The notes under the pieces are model-generated. The model was given only the letters and a program-made list of their open reading frames with translations, did no database searches and was not told the origin of the DNA. This document shows, piece after piece, positions 57,650 to 64,000 of a stretch of DNA of 64,000 nucleotides. Both the position numbers and the translations under genes were made by a program. Positions within the stretch are counted from its first letter, which is position 1; every line of letters begins with the position of its first letter. Origin of the DNA: Emcibacteraceae bacterium (GTDB lineage: Bacteria > Pseudomonadota > Alphaproteobacteria > Sphingomonadales > Emcibacteraceae); contig JAJFIR010000031.1 in the NCBI GenBank assembly GCA_021774795.1, forward strand, positions 124,001 through 188,000, read 5' to 3'.

Positions 57650-59580
57650 TCGTTTGTTATTGGTGTTGTTTCAATAACATTTTTCATTAACTCATCAACC
57701 GAGAGGTCCGATCCGGAGATGAGCTGACGCTGACGCATGTAATCATATTTATTATTTGTCACACGTGCCATTTCCACTTGATTTCTCACTATGGTAGGGC
57801 GTAGAAAAATCATTAAGTTAGTATTTTCTCTGGCTTTTCCCTCACTTCTAAAGGCCCTACCCAAAAAAGGGATATCCCCGAGAAGAGGAACTTTATCAAT
57901 AGTGATGCGCTCATCTTGTTGAATAAGTCCTCCAAGAACCACGATTTCACCGTCGCCTACCCGCACAGTCGTTTGAATTTCTCTTTTGTTGGTGACAAGT
58001 TCATTCGATAAAGAACTGACAGGTCCGGACACCGAGGAGACCTCTTGACGAATATCCAATCTGATCTCATTATTGTCATTAATCTGTGGTTTAATTTCCA
58101 ACTGAATACCGACATTCTTTCGCTCGATAGTCCTAAAGGGATTGCTGTTGGCACTCCCAAGCGCTTCGCCAGTGGTTATGGGTATTTCCTGACCAGCAAG
58201 AAATGTCGCGGATTCGTTGTTGAGCGCCATAACTGAAGGCGTTGAAAGAATATTACTGTCTGTATCGCTGGCCAGGGCGTTGAGAATGACACCAAATACA
58301 CCGCCATCTGACAACCGCCCTGCGGCACCAAGAGCAAATCCATCAAGCCCGAGAAAACTATCTACGGCCGCCGCTTTTAGAATATCGGATGTACTTGTTC
58401 CCGTCGAAGCACCACTATCATCGACAACAATTGCTCCGGTGGCCGCCAATATATTGGGGGCGGAATTCGAATAATTTGCCACCGTAAACGGGATATTGCT
58501 GCTGTCGCCACCCGCCAGAATATATTGTAGCCCCAACTCGTTTGACGCATTTTCCGAGACTTCAACAACGATCGCTTCCACCAACACCTGATCTTGGGCA
58601 ACATCCAAACCGGCAATAACCTCTGCCAATCGTTGTTGCATTTCCGGCCCTGCATTTATGACAAGAGAATTTGTTTGCTGAAATTCAGCGATCGTGACAT
58701 CACTTTGCCCACCTTGAGAAACACTATCGCTTTTCTCACTTTGAATGGCATCTACAAGCTGCTGCAATAGCGGCATCATTTTATCCGTTGTCGCATATTT
58801 AAGGCGAACCATACGCATGTCACCCCGGCTGGCATTATTAAGATCAATTTCCGTTAAAATTGGTATATATTGATTAAGAACTTCCGGCATTCCCTTTAAA
58901 ATAAGTGAATTGCTTCCCTTGACCGGTATGCTTTGTATCAATCTTCTCGCGGCACCATCAAAACCTGATTGTGCAGTTAATTGATCCGCTACTTCCGCCA
59001 TTTCTGAGGGCGACGTGTGACGTAAGTTCAGGGTCCTAATTACTGTTTGATCAACATCAATAGTGGCGATTATTTTCGAAATCTTTATTAGATTGTCTGC
59101 GTGATCTGTCACGATGACCATTGGCAGCCCTTCTCGGGCGAAACTACTTCCTGTTCTAGCAACATATGGTTTAATGGCAGCCGATATCGTCATCGGGTCG
59201 GCATTTTTGATCGTAAATACTCGCGTGACAAGGGCATCCCCACTCATTGTCTGATCAACCGGACCACCATCCCCGAGCGCAAGTTCACCTTTGGTGATTT
59301 TATAAGCACCGCTTGAAGTCGGCACTGCCGCCATACCATTGACTTTAAGAACGGATAAAAGTGTCTCAAAAAGCAAATCACCCGTTATAGGCTCTGATGA
59401 AATTAAGTTGACCTTACCATTCACCTGAGGATCAATAATAAACGTTCGTCTGGTTTCAAGCGCAACATCTTCGATGAATGAACGAAGTTCCGCGTCACGA
59501 TAATTAAGAGTTGCCCCTGATTGTTGTGCAAAAAGTGGCACGCAATAACAACAAGTGACTATAAAGATTAAATATTTCAC
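57646..59580 (-). CDS. gspD: Type II secretion secretin D
   Basis: 644 residues with signal peptide 1-18 (...VPLFAQQ). N0 domain LNYRDAELRSFIEDVALETRR; N1-N3 domains follow, with repeated TLNLRHTSPSEMAEVADQL-like and VEAIVVEVSENASNELGLQ segments. The C-terminal secretin domain has VGIQLEIKPQINDNNEIRLD, VRVGDGEIVVLGGLIQ and KVPLLGDIPFLGRAFRS, ending with an S-domain-like tail that could bind a pilotin. Forms the 15-mer outer-membrane pore. It is 2 bp after gspC. Confidence 0.93.
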   Translation of the reverse strand: MKYLIFIVTCCYCVPLFAQQSGATLNYRDAELRSFIEDVALETRRTFIIDPQVNGKVNLISSEPITGDLLFETLLSVLKVNGMAAVPTSSGAYKITKGELALGDGGPVDQTMSGDALVTRVFTIKNADPMTISAAIKPYVARTGSSFAREGLPMVIVTDHADNLIKISKIIATIDVDQTVIRTLNLRHTSPSEMAEVADQLTAQSGFDGAARRLIQSIPVKGSNSLILKGMPEVLNQYIPILTEIDLNNASRGDMRMVRLKYATTDKMMPLLQQLVDAIQSEKSDSVSQGGQSDVTIAEFQQTNSLVINAGPEMQQRLAEVIAGLDVAQDQVLVEAIVVEVSENASNELGLQYILAGGDSSNIPFTVANYSNSAPNILAATGAIVVDDSGASTGTSTSDILKAAAVDSFLGLDGFALGAAGRLSDGGVFGVILNALASDTDSNILSTPSVMALNNESATFLAGQEIPITTGEALGSANSNPFRTIERKNVGIQLEIKPQINDNNEIRLDIRQEVSSVSGPVSSLSNELVTNKREIQTTVRVGDGEIVVLGGLIQQDERITIDKVPLLGDIPFLGRAFRSEGKARENTNLMIFLRPTIVRNQVEMARVTNNKYDYMRQRQLISGSDLSVDELMKNVIETTPITNE

Positions 59581-59582
59581 AA

Positions 59583-60455
59583 CTATAACCCGAAAGAAGA
59601 TTGCGAGAGGGTTAATGTCAGTGGTTCGCCGTTACGTTCAAATTGAATGTCGAGCGCACCTGTACGCGCTTCAGATGGAATTTCCTTCACACGCTCCCAT
59701 GAATGAAGTTCGTTTCCATTGACGGAATTTATAATGTCGCCCACCTCAATACCAACCAAGGAAAGCAGGGATTCCTGCGCATTCGATCCAACAGCAAAGC
59801 CTGTAATGGCATTCTCTTGACGGTAAGGCGATAAATCCATTGATCGGATGAGGTCTTCTATTTTTTTCTGGCTAACAATTGAAGGATTGTCATGCACTGT
59901 GACACTTAATTTTTTTACACTTTGATCGTTAATCGGAGCAGCCCGATCTTTTTCAAGATAGGTGGTTTCTAAAAGGCCATTTCGCGCAAATTCAATGCGG
60001 TCATGATAAACTGCGGTCAATCGAATACCGCTCGCTATTTCGTCGCCTACAGAAGCAAGTCGCTGTGAATTGCCCTGTGACTTCACTATCGCGGTGCCAA
60101 GTCCATTCTCTTTGACACGTAACCCAAAGATTTGAATGTCAAGTGTACTTTCAGGAACGTCGTTAAACTGGGAAATATCCGTAACTGGCGATAATTTGTG
60201 AAAGGCATCTACTGACCGTAAATATTCGTAGGCAGAGGCATTATTTAAATTTTCGTTGCTGGATGCCGTTAATAGGGGAGTAGTGGAAAATGTTATATTT
60301 TTGGTCGAACCTAACTTTAACAAAAACACGTCAGCGCAAAATATCGCGAGCAAGATAACAGCTATTATCTCTAGTCCAACAAGCGTGGTTCGATATGATA
60401 TCGGTAATTTAAGATTGGCAAAGTAATCTATATTCTCGCTTATTGTTTCACTCAT
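59583..60455 (-). CDS. gspC: Type II secretion protein C
   Basis: 290 residues. A short cytoplasmic N-terminus, one membrane helix (about 23-45, TLVGLEIIAVILLAIFCADVF), the HR domain (ESTLDIQIFGLRVKENGLGTAIVKSQGNSQ), which contacts the secretin N0 domain, and a C-terminal PDZ-like domain (GFAVGSNAQESLLSLVGIEVGDIINSVNGNELHSW). GspC couples the inner-membrane platform to GspD and helps select substrates. First gene of the operon; the promoter must lie in 60456-60590. Confidence 0.9.
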   Translation of the reverse strand: MSETISENIDYFANLKLPISYRTTLVGLEIIAVILLAIFCADVFLLKLGSTKNITFSTTPLLTASSNENLNNASAYEYLRSVDAFHKLSPVTDISQFNDVPESTLDIQIFGLRVKENGLGTAIVKSQGNSQRLASVGDEIASGIRLTAVYHDRIEFARNGLLETTYLEKDRAAPINDQSVKKLSVTVHDNPSIVSQKKIEDLIRSMDLSPYRQENAITGFAVGSNAQESLLSLVGIEVGDIINSVNGNELHSWERVKEIPSEARTGALDIQFERNGEPLTLTLSQSSFGL

Positions 60456-60592
60456 TTTATTTCCTACATCCCTGATTAATCTTCAAGTGATTCTATTATT
60501 TCTCCTACAGTTTTAACGAATATTTGTTATGGTAATATTTCAGAAATGCTACATAAATGTTGCAATATTTTATTAATGTGACAACGCAACTT

Positions 60593-60618
60593 AAAAAAAA
60601 CCCGGTTGTTAACCGGGC
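60593..60618 (-). terminator. Intrinsic terminator of the TonB-receptor gene
   Basis: Read on the minus strand: GCCCGGTT, loop AAC, AACCGGG, then eight T. A perfect GC-rich stem with a T-run, about 32 bp after the receptor stop codon and upstream of gspC, so it separates the receptor from the type II secretion operon. Confidence 0.92.
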
Positions 60619-60649
60619 TTAGGTTCTTGAATATATTAGATATTATTTA

Positions 60650-63220
60650 TTAGAATGTATAATTAAGTCCTAATGAAAAAGTTCGCCCAATTTCAAAACT
60701 TTCGGCAATTTCAGAACCTTGCTTGCGAAGTGCTTTTTCATTAAGGAGGTTTTGTGCCTTGAATATCAGGGTAACAGGATTATCACCCCATAGAGCAATG
60801 TCGCGGCTATAAAGAAAGTTTACCTGAAGCGGAATATCTTCAACCAAATCAGGACGGTTCGAAGTTCCTAACCTATAAATTCGATCACCCTGATAATTGA
60901 TTATCAAGTTCAACTTTTCGCCAATATCAAGATTTTCGAATCCAACCTGCAAGTTCCCGAGATAATTTGACTGCCCTTGAAGGCGTCCGACCAGATTGGT
61001 AATTCGATCGAAATTTTCGGCGCTTCTTACCACTTCTGAATCTATGTATGTAGCATTGGCTTTAACAAAAAACTCGCGCGGCCCAACCGTCGCTATAACC
61101 TTCTCAATTTCAATTTCAGCACCTTTTAATTTAGCAGTATCAGCATTAGCAATAGTATCAGCTTCACCGTCACCGCGAGCAAAAATTGATTGTTCAATAG
61201 GATTATTAATTTCCTTATAGAAACCCCCAACGGTCAAACTTTCACCAGCACCAAAATACCATTCGAAGCGAGCATCGAAGCTACGAATATTTGCCGGCAT
61301 CAGGTTTTCATTTCCGCGTTCCGTCCGTCCGTCTTCACGTACAAAGAAAACAGGTGCCAATTCCCTACTATCCGGACGGTTAACCGTTTCCGAATAAGCC
61401 AGCCGGATTTGCATATTTTCTATGAACTCCCAGGTAACGGTGGCTGACGGCAACCATTTTTGGAGATCCTGATTTATGGTAATATCTTCAAAAGTTGTCC
61501 GGTTTGTGGATTCCACTGTTTGCAAACTATCTTCGTAACGCACACCGGCAGAAACACGCACTTGATCATTAACCTGAGCATCAACTTGAGCGTAAAATTG
61601 TTTATTCTCAAAATCAGCCGTGAAAGCACTGGATGCATCAAAGAACTCGTCTAAAAAGACGCCATTCGGATCGATATTAACGGAACCAAAAATGATCTCT
61701 GGAACAAATCGTCTTAATTCATCATTTGAAACCTGTGAAAGATTAAAACCATATTTTTTATAATCGGAAATGCGGCTCTTTTCGTTGTAACTGGCACCGA
61801 ATTTAAAATCAAGAGCGGTGTTGTTAATGTAGAAAGGTTGTTTAATATCAAACCCAAAATCCTTTGATGTATCGTCAAGATCACCAAATTCAATTCGGTT
61901 GCTGTCGTTACGCCGAAGGATTTCAAATGCGCCCGAGTTATTGTCAAATACATATGTATATCGCTTACGAAGTGGCACATCCCGTTTTGCTTTTGTGGTA
62001 TTGGCATGCCAAAATAACTCGGTCATGTCGTCATTGAAAATATCAAACGCGTGCTCACCATCCAGTGTATGTGACCAAACCTGTCGCTCTGTCCAGTCCA
62101 GTCGGGTAAAGTTCGCTAAATCTTCGGAGTTAGTACTCCCCTGCTGGATCTCAACCTGCTTTTGGCTAGACCGGAGAAGTAACGAGCTATACTTGAACGC
62201 ATGATTAGAATTCACCTGCCAACCAAGAGATACAAAGCTATTAAAATCAATATCCCAGGTCGTAACGTCATACCCGCAATCCGCTCCATCAACACCAACG
62301 GCTTCACAAGCACGAGGGCTGAAGTCCCGGTCTGCTTCAAGGCCGGAATCTGTTGAGCTCGACGCCGTATAAGAGCTACGCTGTCCGAATTTATTTCTAA
62401 ATTTACTGCCGTAATCAATGGCAAAAATGACCCCAATTTCGCCTTCATCACCGATGTCAAAATTAGTACCACCCGATGTATTAAAATCGAAATCAGGCGC
62501 ATTATTCTGAAAATCGATTGACCAGACATTAGGAAAAGCCTCACCAGCCTGCTCCAACTGTTCGGCTGACAATCCTTCCAATGTCGGATTTTGCGCTATT
62601 ATCGAAGGAAGGTCTCGTGTGCCGTCATCAAACCCGAACACATCCGTATCGCTGCCGAAATAGGTGAGCCCGTCTTTAAACGTGGAGGCCGTATTAAAAC
62701 CACTCGCAAAACCAATCTCAAAAAAGCTTTCCTCCGGGACAACTTTTGTGCGGATATCAATAACGCCACCACCAAAAGCACCAGGAAACTCAGCTGAGTA
62801 AGTTTTTTGTATAAGAACACTCCCAACCAGCGATGTCGGGAAAATGTCAAGTGGTACCGCTCTTTTTAGAGGATCAGGTGATGGTAATTCGATACCATTA
62901 AGAAGTGTTGAAGTATAGCGTTCATTTAGACCGCGAATTACCACAAATTTTCCCGAGACATCAGGTGATACCCCCGGTAATCGTGTTAGTGCAACAGCAA
63001 CATCGCTATCGCCAGCAAGACTAAAGTCGGCAGATCCAACCACATTTGATATTTCTGAAGTTGCGCGTTTTTCGTCGGGGATATATCGCCCTGAAACTAT
63101 GACTGTGTCTATGTTGCTTGGTTCCGCTTGTTGGGTTTCTTGCGAATACACAATCTGCGGCGTTACTATTGTACAGGAAGCGAGTAGCGCGCTTTTTAAA
63201 GTTCTTTGGAACATGTTCAT
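60650..63220 (-). CDS. TonB-dependent outer-membrane receptor
   Basis: 856 residues from ATG 63220 (GGTGA precedes it; GTG/ATG codons up to 63232 are alternatives). Signal peptide 1-30. Plug domain about 40-165: RATSEISNVVGSADFSLAGD, GVSPDVSGKFVVIRGLNERY, PLDIFPTSLVGSVLIQKTYSAEFPGAFGGGVIDIRTK. A 22-strand barrel follows, ending in EIGRTFSLGLNYTF. TLLNGIELPSPDPLKRAVPLD is typical of the receptor group with poorly known, often carbohydrate or peptide-like, substrates. No N-terminal transducer or carboxypeptidase-like extension. Transcribed after the secreted-protein gene at the window edge, separated by a hairpin; likely its functional partner. Confidence 0.93.
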   Translation of the reverse strand: MNMFQRTLKSALLASCTIVTPQIVYSQETQQAEPSNIDTVIVSGRYIPDEKRATSEISNVVGSADFSLAGDSDVAVALTRLPGVSPDVSGKFVVIRGLNERYTSTLLNGIELPSPDPLKRAVPLDIFPTSLVGSVLIQKTYSAEFPGAFGGGVIDIRTKVVPEESFFEIGFASGFNTASTFKDGLTYFGSDTDVFGFDDGTRDLPSIIAQNPTLEGLSAEQLEQAGEAFPNVWSIDFQNNAPDFDFNTSGGTNFDIGDEGEIGVIFAIDYGSKFRNKFGQRSSYTASSSTDSGLEADRDFSPRACEAVGVDGADCGYDVTTWDIDFNSFVSLGWQVNSNHAFKYSSLLLRSSQKQVEIQQGSTNSEDLANFTRLDWTERQVWSHTLDGEHAFDIFNDDMTELFWHANTTKAKRDVPLRKRYTYVFDNNSGAFEILRRNDSNRIEFGDLDDTSKDFGFDIKQPFYINNTALDFKFGASYNEKSRISDYKKYGFNLSQVSNDELRRFVPEIIFGSVNIDPNGVFLDEFFDASSAFTADFENKQFYAQVDAQVNDQVRVSAGVRYEDSLQTVESTNRTTFEDITINQDLQKWLPSATVTWEFIENMQIRLAYSETVNRPDSRELAPVFFVREDGRTERGNENLMPANIRSFDARFEWYFGAGESLTVGGFYKEINNPIEQSIFARGDGEADTIANADTAKLKGAEIEIEKVIATVGPREFFVKANATYIDSEVVRSAENFDRITNLVGRLQGQSNYLGNLQVGFENLDIGEKLNLIINYQGDRIYRLGTSNRPDLVEDIPLQVNFLYSRDIALWGDNPVTLIFKAQNLLNEKALRKQGSEIAESFEIGRTFSLGLNYTF

Positions 63221-63245
63221 ATTTGTCACCATAATTTTTTTCTAT

Positions 63246-63287
63246 AAAAACAAAACACTGTGACAATGCTTATTCACTGCCACAGTG
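63246..63287 (-). terminator. Hairpin with T-rich tail between secreted-protein gene and receptor
   Basis: On the minus strand CACTGTG (63281-63287) pairs with CACAGTG (63256-63262), and the stem can extend inward by five pairs with two G-U wobbles, followed by TTTTGTTTTT. It sits only 26 bp before the receptor start, so it acts as an attenuator or processing site rather than a full stop, unless the receptor has a hidden promoter. Confidence 0.6.
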
Positions 63288-63302
63288 CTAGTTATCGTTT
63301 CT

Positions 63303-64000
63303 TTAATCGTTGAGCCAAACAGTCCAACCCTCAGTCCAGTTACTACCGGCATTTCCAACCGCACCGATGTGTGTGGTTGTATCGAAGAATGCTGCATCAA
63401 GTGTTTGTGGATTGGTGAATGCTACGGCATTTTCAGTGGCACCATTGATGTACTCATGTGCGCCACCAACGGGAGCAACAAGTGAACTAACGCCGGTGCC
63501 ATTATTTGCCTGTCCCAAAAACCACGCGCTTAGATCACCATCTTCCGCATCGCTGGCAAACGGAGTTGTGCAAGCAAGGAAACCGGAAGTAATTGTGATC
63601 CCGTCTGCGGTATCTCGGCGGGTGTACGTCGCTGCCTGATCAAGGTCGAGGCATTGATCAAGGAAGTCGGCGGATACAATATTAACTATTTTAGCACCGG
63701 TACCTTCACGGAGCAGTATACCAATATCACCGCGTGTTGATCCACCAACCAGAGTGATATTTGACAGTAGCGGCTGCGCAAACGGTATTGCATCGTTATC
63801 GTTACCGTTATTGTCCGCTTCGATACCTTGGTCACTGGCGGACTGGTTATCATTTTGAACGACCACTGCGTGCTGGATGGCACCACGCCATCCTTTGGTC
63901 CAGTCAATACTATCATCGTCCGCACCTGTAATAACCAAATGCTTGACCCGGACAGTGCCGCCGAAGAACTCAACACCATCATCTGCGCCATTATGGACTT
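63303..64000 (-). CDS. C-terminal part of a large secreted repeat protein
   Basis: A minus-strand frame enters from the right edge and ends at 63303; at least 231 residues are encoded here. The upstream residues VHNGADDGVEFFGG and then TVRVKHLVITGADDDSIDW continue without stop beyond any Met in the window, so the 5' end is missing. NGADDGVEFFGG, ITGADDDSIDWTKGWRG and LLSNITLVGGSTRGDIGILLREGTG suggest successive coils of a right-handed beta-helix. The final 80 residues contain two Cys pairs and Trp-rich WTEGWTVWLND. Similar proteins are usually secreted or surface lipoproteins next to a TonB receptor. No enzyme motif seen; possible glycan- or protein-binding partner of the receptor. Confidence 0.7.
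   Translation of the reverse strand, partial: VHNGADDGVEFFGGTVRVKHLVITGADDDSIDWTKGWRGAIQHAVVVQNDNQSASDQGIEADNNGNDNDAIPFAQPLLSNITLVGGSTRGDIGILLREGTGAKIVNIVSADFLDQCLDLDQAATYTRRDTADGITITSGFLACTTPFASDAEDGDLSAWFLGQANNGTGVSSLVAPVGGAHEYINGATENAVAFTNPQTLDAAFFDTTTHIGAVGNAGSNWTEGWTVWLND

Noticed and set aside
1-64000. CRISPR array, prophage, insertion sequence, tRNA or rRNA
   Set aside because: No regularly spaced repeats, phage genes, transposase frames, or recognisable RNA-gene sequence seen by eye; short tRNAs could still be missed without a covariance search.

Overview
The window is 64 kb of AT-rich, gene-dense DNA from a Gram-negative, probably marine proteobacterium. Evidence for this is a complete outer-membrane toolkit (type II secretion, TonB-dependent receptor, lipoproteins, beta-barrels), Ccm cytochrome c maturation genes, multihaem cytochromes and many small detoxification enzymes. 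An alphaproteobacterium is my best guess (regulator types, one GGAAT-17-CGTT promoter-like site), but nothing here proves it. No rRNA, tRNA, CRISPR array or intact insertion sequence was recognised.

Region 1 (1-6.9 kb) is a detoxification/xenobiotic island: a metallo-beta-lactamase-fold protein cut by the window edge, HxlR and two TetR regulators, a GST with a decayed YghU-type GST fragment in front of it, an AhpD-like carboxymuconolactone decarboxylase, a MAPEG membrane protein, a DhaA-like haloalkane dehalogenase and a GFA-domain protein. Several strong inverted repeats sit in the gaps. Region 2 (6.9-16 kb) looks like a polysaccharide/amino-sugar utilisation locus: SDR, large heparinase II/III-like lyase, secreted beta-propeller, NagB-like deaminase, a NagA-like deacetylase that carries a Tat signal, and an Nramp-fold transporter without metal-binding motifs. 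Region 3 (16-21 kb) holds a TauE/SafE permease, a CadC-like winged-helix/TPR regulator, a secreted protein of unknown function, two copies of a 54-bp intergenic repeat and a soluble reductive-dehalogenase-like iron-sulfur protein.

Region 4 (21-31.7 kb) is a catabolic cluster: NhaC antiporter, PLP aminotransferase, GntR/FCD regulator, ThDP-dependent decarboxylase-like enzyme, a second Nramp-like transporter, LigB-type extradiol dioxygenase, aldehyde dehydrogenase and HpaB-type flavin monooxygenase. The enzyme set fits transamination, decarboxylation, oxidation, hydroxylation and ring cleavage of an aromatic amino acid or similar compound. Region 5 (31.8-37.4 kb) combines an ECF sigma/anti-sigma pair with a subtilase bearing a long Ala/Glu coiled coil, a separate secreted Ala/Glu/Arg repeat protein, an outer-membrane barrel and a small lipoprotein: a candidate envelope system.

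Region 6 (37.4-48.7 kb) is the most striking. CcmI- and CcmG-like maturation genes diverge from a six-gene run: a membrane-anchored ferredoxin/flavoprotein with an apparently permuted domain order, a Sel1/ankyrin protein, a b-type-cytochrome-like membrane protein, two periplasmic multihaem cytochromes (21 CXXCH, and 19 CXXCH plus one CX3CH) and a TPR/outer-membrane-barrel protein. Together they could carry electrons from a cytoplasmic donor across the whole envelope. Region 7 (48.9-60.5 kb) is a type II secretion operon C-D-E-F-G-I-J-K-L-M-N without gspH, followed by a lipoprotein and a PycTM-like membrane protein. Region 8 (60.6-64 kb) has a TonB-dependent receptor and the 3' end of a large secreted protein.
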